From Deltaproteobacteria bacterium (GTDB lineage Bacteria; Desulfobacterota; DSM-4660; Desulfatiglandales; HGW-15), in assembly GCA_021737245.1 (NCBI GenBank), contig JAIPEI010000106.1:1-9600 (forward strand): a DNA stretch of 9,600 bases. Direction: 5' to 3'. The translations under genes and the position numbers were made by a program. How positions within the stretch are numbered: position 1 is the stretch's first letter; the number at the start of each line of letters is the position of its first letter. The notes under the pieces were generated by a model. It saw only the letters and a program-made list of their open reading frames with translations, did no database searches and had not been told where the DNA came from. Of this stretch, positions 6,112 through 9,600 are shown piece after piece.

Positions 6112-7356
6112 ATGCCCGAGCTCAAACAGATCATGAGCTTTTCGGCCATTGGGCTGGACTCGCCCGGGCTCGTCTCCAAGATCACCAATCGTGTCCTGGA
6201 TCTGGGCGGCAACATCCTGGACGTGGAGGAGAGCTGCCGGAAAGGGCTTTTCTCCATTTTTCTCGCGATCGACTTCGCCGCCTCATCCCGGTCTACGGAG
6301 GAAATCCGGGATTCGCTGAGGCGGATCGAGGAGGAGACCGGACTCAAGGTGATCCTCAGGGTGTGCGACGAAAACGTGGTCGCCCGCCCGGAGGCCGCTG
6401 ATCACGTTCTGGTGACCGTTCTCGGCAAGGATCGACCCGGGATCATCGCCGAGGTCTCGTCCCTGCTTCATCGCTTCAACGCGAACATCGAGAGCTGCCG
6501 CATGATCGCACGCGGCCCATTTTTCTCCATGGAAATGGCGATCGCTGTCCAGGACGTGCACTCCGAGACCTTTTCTTCCAGGGTCGAAGCCCTGAAGGAC
6601 ATGAAAGAGAACCTGAAAAGCCTATGCGCCCGCCTGAACCAGAGCGTGGTCATACAGAGCGAGAGATCCTACCGGCAGCCCAAGAAGATCGTGGTGTTCG
6701 ACGTGGAGTCCTGCCTGATCGAGGAAGCCTCGGTCCGGCGGTTTCTGGATGCGGTCAACCAGCGCATCGCCCCGTTCGGAAAACGGATCGCGCCGCACCT
6801 TCAGGCGGAGCCGGGCGGCTGGGCCCGGACCCTGGTCGATCAGGTCGATGCCTTCCACGGCGTGCCGGTGCAGGAGCTCGAAGCCGCGGGCCGTTCCCTG
6901 GAGCTCCATGCAGGGGCTGTGGAGCTTCTCCGCATCCTCAAGACCATGGGGTACAAGGTGGCCCTCCTCTCTACGGGGCTGGACTGCTTTCTGAAGCGGA
7001 TCTACGAGGCCGAAGGGGCGGATTACGCATTCTGCAACACCCTCCAGAAAGACGAAGCGGGAAACGCCACCGGAGACCTCGAGGAGCCGGTTCTGACCGC
7101 ATCCACCAAGAACGAGATCCTGGAGTTCATCATGAACGTCGAGGATATCAGCCGGGACCAGGTGGTGGCGGTGGGAGACGGATCAGGCGGATCCCGCTTC
7201 ATGAAGGACGTAGGCCTGTCCATCGCCTGCAGGCCGGCCGGGGGCGCCCTGCCGGCGGACGGTATCTTCAGCAGCGATCAGATGCTCAACATCCTCTACT
7301 GCCTCGGCATCACCGAGGCGGACATTGCCAGGTACCGGGACGCCGGCGAAAGCTGA
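6112..7356 (+). CDS. serB: ACT-ACT-HAD protein of the phosphoserine phosphatase (SerB) family with altered motifs
   Basis: A 414-residue protein. Two ACT domains, about residues 5-90 and 97-180, carry GLDSPGLVSKIT and GKDRPGIIAEVSSLL, and probably bind serine or another amino acid. A HAD phosphatase domain follows from about 190. SerB releases serine from O-phosphoserine. Motif I is FDVESCLIE: the nucleophile Asp197 is present, but the usual second Asp is Glu199. Motif II is LLSTG (Ser287-Thr288) and motif III is Lys333. Motif IV is VGDGSGGSRF, with Asp356 kept but the usual second metal ligand (GDGxND) missing. The enzyme may be slow, altered in substrate, or regulatory. ATG 6112 is chosen because AGAGGGGG lies about 8 bases upstream. 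GTG 6094, overlapping the previous stop as GTGA, is the alternative and adds six residues. Confidence 0.8.
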   Translation: MPELKQIMSFSAIGLDSPGLVSKITNRVLDLGGNILDVEESCRKGLFSIFLAIDFAASSRSTEEIRDSLRRIEEETGLKVILRVCDENVVARPEAADHVLVTVLGKDRPGIIAEVSSLLHRFNANIESCRMIARGPFFSMEMAIAVQDVHSETFSSRVEALKDMKENLKSLCARLNQSVVIQSERSYRQPKKIVVFDVESCLIEEASVRRFLDAVNQRIAPFGKRIAPHLQAEPGGWARTLVDQVDAFHGVPVQELEAAGRSLELHAGAVELLRILKTMGYKVALLSTGLDCFLKRIYEAEGADYAFCNTLQKDEAGNATGDLEEPVLTASTKNEILEFIMNVEDISRDQVVAVGDGSGGSRFMKDVGLSIACRPAGGALPADGIFSSDQMLNILYCLGITEADIARYRDAGES

Positions 7357-7381
7357 CGTCCGGACCGGGGAGCAGCAGGAC

Positions 7382-8815
7382 ATGACGAAGACCAGAGTCG
7401 CCGTAGTCGGCGCAGGCCCCGGGGGATACGCGGCCGCCGTCAGGGCCTCCCAGCTGGGAGCCGACGTCACACTCGTCGAGAAGGAGAAGGCCGGGGGCAC
7501 CTGTCTGAACTGGGGTTGCACCCCCTCCAAGGTGATGAAGACCGCCGCCGACCTCCTGGAGCAGGTCCGGCGGGCCGGGGAATTCGGCGTCATGGTCGAG
7601 GGCGACCCCGCTCCGGACATGGCGGCCCTCATGCGCCGCAAGGAAAGGGTGATCCAGGGCCAGATCCAGGGTCTCCTTCACCTGTTCAAAGCCCGGGGAA
7701 TCCGTCACCTGCGGGGGCACGGTCGGCTGGAGGGGGCCGGGCGGCTCTCCGTCACCGCGGCCGACGGTGGACGGGAGACGGTGGAATGGGATCGGCTGAT
7801 ACTCGCCACCGGGTCCGCTCCCGCGCCCCTGCCGGACCTTCCCTTTGACGGGGCCGGAATCCTTTCCAGCGATCAGGCGCTCTGCCTGGACGTGGTGCCG
7901 GATGCCATGGTGATTGTAGGGGGCGGCGTCATCGGGTGTGAGTTCGCGTCGATCTTCTCCGGTTTGGGCTCCCGGGTGACCCTGGTGGAAGCGATGAACC
8001 GGCTGCTGCCGGTCCCGGGCGTGGACGAGACCTGCACCAAGACCCTGCTTCGCGAGATGAAGAAGCGGAAGATCCGGGTCCTGGTGGATGCAGGAGTGGA
8101 AGGCGTAGAGCAGCGCGGGGGACGCTGCGCCGTCCGCATCGGCCCCTCCCCTTTCGCAGAGGCGGAAGTCCCGAAGGGTCCCATGGAGACCGTCGATGCG
8201 GCCTGCGTCCTGGTGTGCGTCGGGCGCCGGCCCAACACGGCCGGGCTCGGCCTGGAAAATGTCGGCCTGGAACCGGATCCCGCAGGATGGATTGCCGCAG
8301 ACGACCGCCTCATGACCGGCGCAGCGGACGTCTATGCCGTGGGCGACGCTCTGGGGCCGGGACGGATCATGCTCGCCCATGTGGCCACGGCCGAGGGGCG
8401 GCTGGCCGCTGAAAACGCGCTGGGCCGTGATCGCCCGATGCGATACGACGTGGTCCCCGGGGCCATCTTTACCTCCCCCGAAATCGGGGTGGTCGGACGA
8501 ACCGAGGCCGAGGCGAAGGAAGACGGCCTTCGGGTACGTTCGGAATCGGTCCTCTTTCGAACCCTTGGAAAAGCTCAGGTCCTGGGGAGGATCGAAGGGG
8601 AAGCAAAGCTCGTTCTGGAGGAGGAAACAGGCCGCATCCTGGGAGCCCACCTTGTGGGCGCCGGAGCAACCGACCTGGTGGCCGAGGCGGCCCTGGCGAT
8701 TCGGACCGGATGCACGGTCCAGGACGTGGCCGACACCATTCACGCCCACCCTACACTGGCGGAGATCCTGCTGGAGGTTGCGGGAAAGGCTTCAGGCAGG
8801 CCGTTCCACGCATAG
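7382..8815 (+). CDS. lpdA: Dihydrolipoyl dehydrogenase (glycine cleavage L protein)
   Basis: A 477-residue flavoprotein disulfide reductase that reoxidises dihydrolipoyl-GcvH with NAD+. The N-terminal FAD fold has VAVVGAGPGGYAAAVRA at about 6-22. The redox disulfide is Cys41-Cys46 in GGTCLNWGCTPSK. The NAD-binding fold has VIVGGGVIGCEFASIFSGLG in the middle, and the second FAD contact is the VYAVGDA region. The dimer-interface catalytic pair is His456 and Glu461 in HAHPTLAE. All key residues are present and the length is normal. ATG 7382 has AGCAGGA just before it. The upstream in-frame ATG 7325 would overlap the serB-like gene and add 19 atypical residues. It is the last gene of the plus-strand run, 25 bases after the serB-like stop, and completes the P-H-T-L set. 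I see no clear terminator before the convergent gene. Confidence 0.96.
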   Translation: MTKTRVAVVGAGPGGYAAAVRASQLGADVTLVEKEKAGGTCLNWGCTPSKVMKTAADLLEQVRRAGEFGVMVEGDPAPDMAALMRRKERVIQGQIQGLLHLFKARGIRHLRGHGRLEGAGRLSVTAADGGRETVEWDRLILATGSAPAPLPDLPFDGAGILSSDQALCLDVVPDAMVIVGGGVIGCEFASIFSGLGSRVTLVEAMNRLLPVPGVDETCTKTLLREMKKRKIRVLVDAGVEGVEQRGGRCAVRIGPSPFAEAEVPKGPMETVDAACVLVCVGRRPNTAGLGLENVGLEPDPAGWIAADDRLMTGAADVYAVGDALGPGRIMLAHVATAEGRLAAENALGRDRPMRYDVVPGAIFTSPEIGVVGRTEAEAKEDGLRVRSESVLFRTLGKAQVLGRIEGEAKLVLEEETGRILGAHLVGAGATDLVAEAALAIRTGCTVQDVADTIHAHPTLAEILLEVAGKASGRPFHA

Positions 8816-8856
8816 GGATTTCCGGTCGGAAACCGCCGGCACGGCCCCATGGAACG

Positions 8857-9339
8857 CTATCCGGTCGATTTCTCCTCGCACCGGTGACGAACGCTCAGGA
8901 CAGGGGCCGGTGAGTGACGGAACACCTTCTCGGCCGTGGACCCGAACAACACATCCGCCAGATTGGTCCGCCCCTTTGCCCCCATGACGACCAGATCCAC
9001 CTCGAAGTCCTGGACCACCTCCAATATCCGTGTGAACGGAACGCCTCGGAGGACGATGGTCCGGACATCCAGCCCACTGTTCGCTCCCCCGAAATGCTCG
9101 AGCAGTTCTTCCAGCCGTTGCTCCCGGTCATGCTCCCGGTGCCTGAAGTACTCCTCCGTTGAGAGGTGGCTGATCTGCTCTGCGATCTTCTCCATGGCCT
9201 CGATGTCCCGCTGATTGATCACGTTGATGACTATGAGCTCCGCGCCGGTGGCATGGACGATCTCCAGCGCCATTCTCATGGTCTCTTTCGAGTAGTCCGA
9301 GAGATCGATCGCCGCAAGGACCTTCCGAATTCCACGCAT
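8857..9339 (-). CDS. Universal stress protein (UspA family, ATP-binding type)
   Basis: A single-domain Usp of 160 residues (usual 140-160). The N-terminal strand KVLAAIDLSDYSKET carries the conserved Asp near residue 12. The C-terminal nucleotide signature G-x2-G-x9-G-S is complete: Gly120, Gly123, Gly133 and Ser134 in MGAKGRTNLADVLFGS, followed by HSPAPVLSV. This predicts an ATP-binding Usp. GAGGAGG lies about 6 bases before the ATG. A possible -10 (TATGAT on the minus strand, 9394-9399) lies 55 bases upstream, without a good -35. It converges on lpdA with a 41-base gap and has its own control region, so it is probably unrelated to the glycine operon. The cellular role is general stress response or metabolic tuning; the specific partner is unknown. 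Confidence 0.93.
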   Translation of the reverse strand: MRGIRKVLAAIDLSDYSKETMRMALEIVHATGAELIVINVINQRDIEAMEKIAEQISHLSTEEYFRHREHDREQRLEELLEHFGGANSGLDVRTIVLRGVPFTRILEVVQDFEVDLVVMGAKGRTNLADVLFGSTAEKVFRHSPAPVLSVRHRCEEKSTG

Positions 9340-9468
9340 CCTTGACCTCCTCGTCCCGATTTCATCATCTCACGCACGCCGTCGAGACAAAGAATCATAT
9401 CCCATTTCGGTGGTTGACGCATCCTCTTTCTCGAAACCCCAGGGCCCCGGCAAAGTCTCCCAAGTATT

Positions 9469-9505
9469 AGAAAGCCGGATTGAACAAATTAGTCCTGGCT
9501 TTTTT
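9469..9505 (+). terminator. Intrinsic terminator-like hairpin without an obvious upstream gene
   Basis: AAAGCC (9471-9476) pairs with GGCTTT (9497-9502) and GGA with TCC, separated by a one-base bulge, around a loop of about 11 bases. Six T's at 9500-9505 and a CT-rich tail follow. It reads well as a terminator on the plus strand only. The nearest plus-strand gene, lpdA, ended 650 bases earlier, with the usp gene antisense between. It may instead be an attenuator in front of the frame at 9532. Confidence 0.5.
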
Positions 9506-9527
9506 CTCTCTCATCGGTTAGCCTGTC

Positions 9528-9541
9528 CGCTATGGATAGCG
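9528..9541. repeat. Inverted repeat CGCTAT-GG-ATAGCG across a possible start codon
   Basis: Two perfect 6-base arms separated by two bases span the ATG at 9532. The spacer is too short for an RNA hairpin loop without opening a pair, so a dimeric protein site is the likelier meaning, if any. It could be chance. Confidence 0.25.
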
Positions 9542-9600
9542 AGTCAGCCTCACCCATATCCACCGGTCAGCCCCTGGAAGTGCGCCTGGCGCGACGTGAG
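9532..9600 (+). CDS. Possible start of an unidentified gene, cut by window edge
   Basis: ATG 9532 opens a frame of at least 23 codons, MDSESASPISTGQ through VRLARRE, which continues past the window. Codons are plausible for this genome. There is no Shine-Dalgarno, which lowers confidence in this start. Too little is visible to name a family. It lies 26 bases after the T-run of the terminator-like hairpin. Confidence 0.35.
   Translation, partial: MDSESASPISTGQPLEVRLARRE

Noticed and set aside
7325..7381. ATG 7325 as start of lpdA
   Set aside because: It overlaps the SerB-like gene and adds 19 residues not expected before the FAD fold, which normally begins within a few residues of the start.
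8816..8856. Hairpins between lpdA and the usp gene as a bidirectional terminator
   Set aside because: Only 4-5 base-pair stems without T-tracts can be drawn, so the evidence is not sufficient.
1..9600. tRNA, rRNA, CRISPR arrays, insertion sequences or phage genes
   Set aside because: No cloverleaf, regular repeat-spacer array, transposase motif or terminal repeat pair was seen. The window looks like core metabolic chromosome.

Overview
The window is a high-GC bacterial chromosome segment devoted to glycine and serine one-carbon metabolism. The glycine decarboxylase is of the split (GcvPA/GcvPB) type, codon third positions are strongly G/C, and a complete glycine cleavage set is spread over two divergent gene groups. 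That combination fits Desulfobacterota (old Deltaproteobacteria) or a relative, but the assignment is inference only.

Layout. The left part runs on the minus strand: an Lrp/AsnC-family regulator (1620-2063), gcvH (1111-1515), then gcvPA (1-1107, cut by the window edge, with gcvPB expected beyond it). A 427-base divergent control region (2064-2490) is AT-rich near 2110-2200. It holds a fair promoter for the regulator, TTTGATC repeats that could be operators, a leader hairpin, and one or two short unrecognised reading frames. The last of these overlaps the next gene by ATGA. On the plus strand from 2491 follow four closely spaced genes: a GcvT-SHMT fusion (2491-5139), a ParB/SerK-like protein (5198-6097), an ACT-ACT-HAD protein resembling phosphoserine phosphatase SerB (6112-7356), and dihydrolipoyl dehydrogenase (7382-8815). 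A convergent universal stress protein (8857-9339, minus) follows. The right end carries a terminator-like hairpin and the possible first 23 codons of another plus-strand gene.

How it works together. P, H, T and L proteins together interconvert glycine with CO2, NH3 and methylene-tetrahydrofolate (methylene-THF). SHMT uses methylene-THF and glycine to make serine. Here the T protein and an SHMT-like domain are one polypeptide, which suggests direct hand-over of the one-carbon unit between glycine and serine. The next two genes resemble a free-serine kinase and a phosphoserine phosphatase, so the locus may extend to O-phosphoserine. The phosphatase-like protein has two altered active-site motifs, so its activity is uncertain. 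The Lrp-family regulator probably senses an amino acid and controls both directions. The fusion, the SerK-like/SerB-like pair and the leader ORF are the parts most worth a second look.
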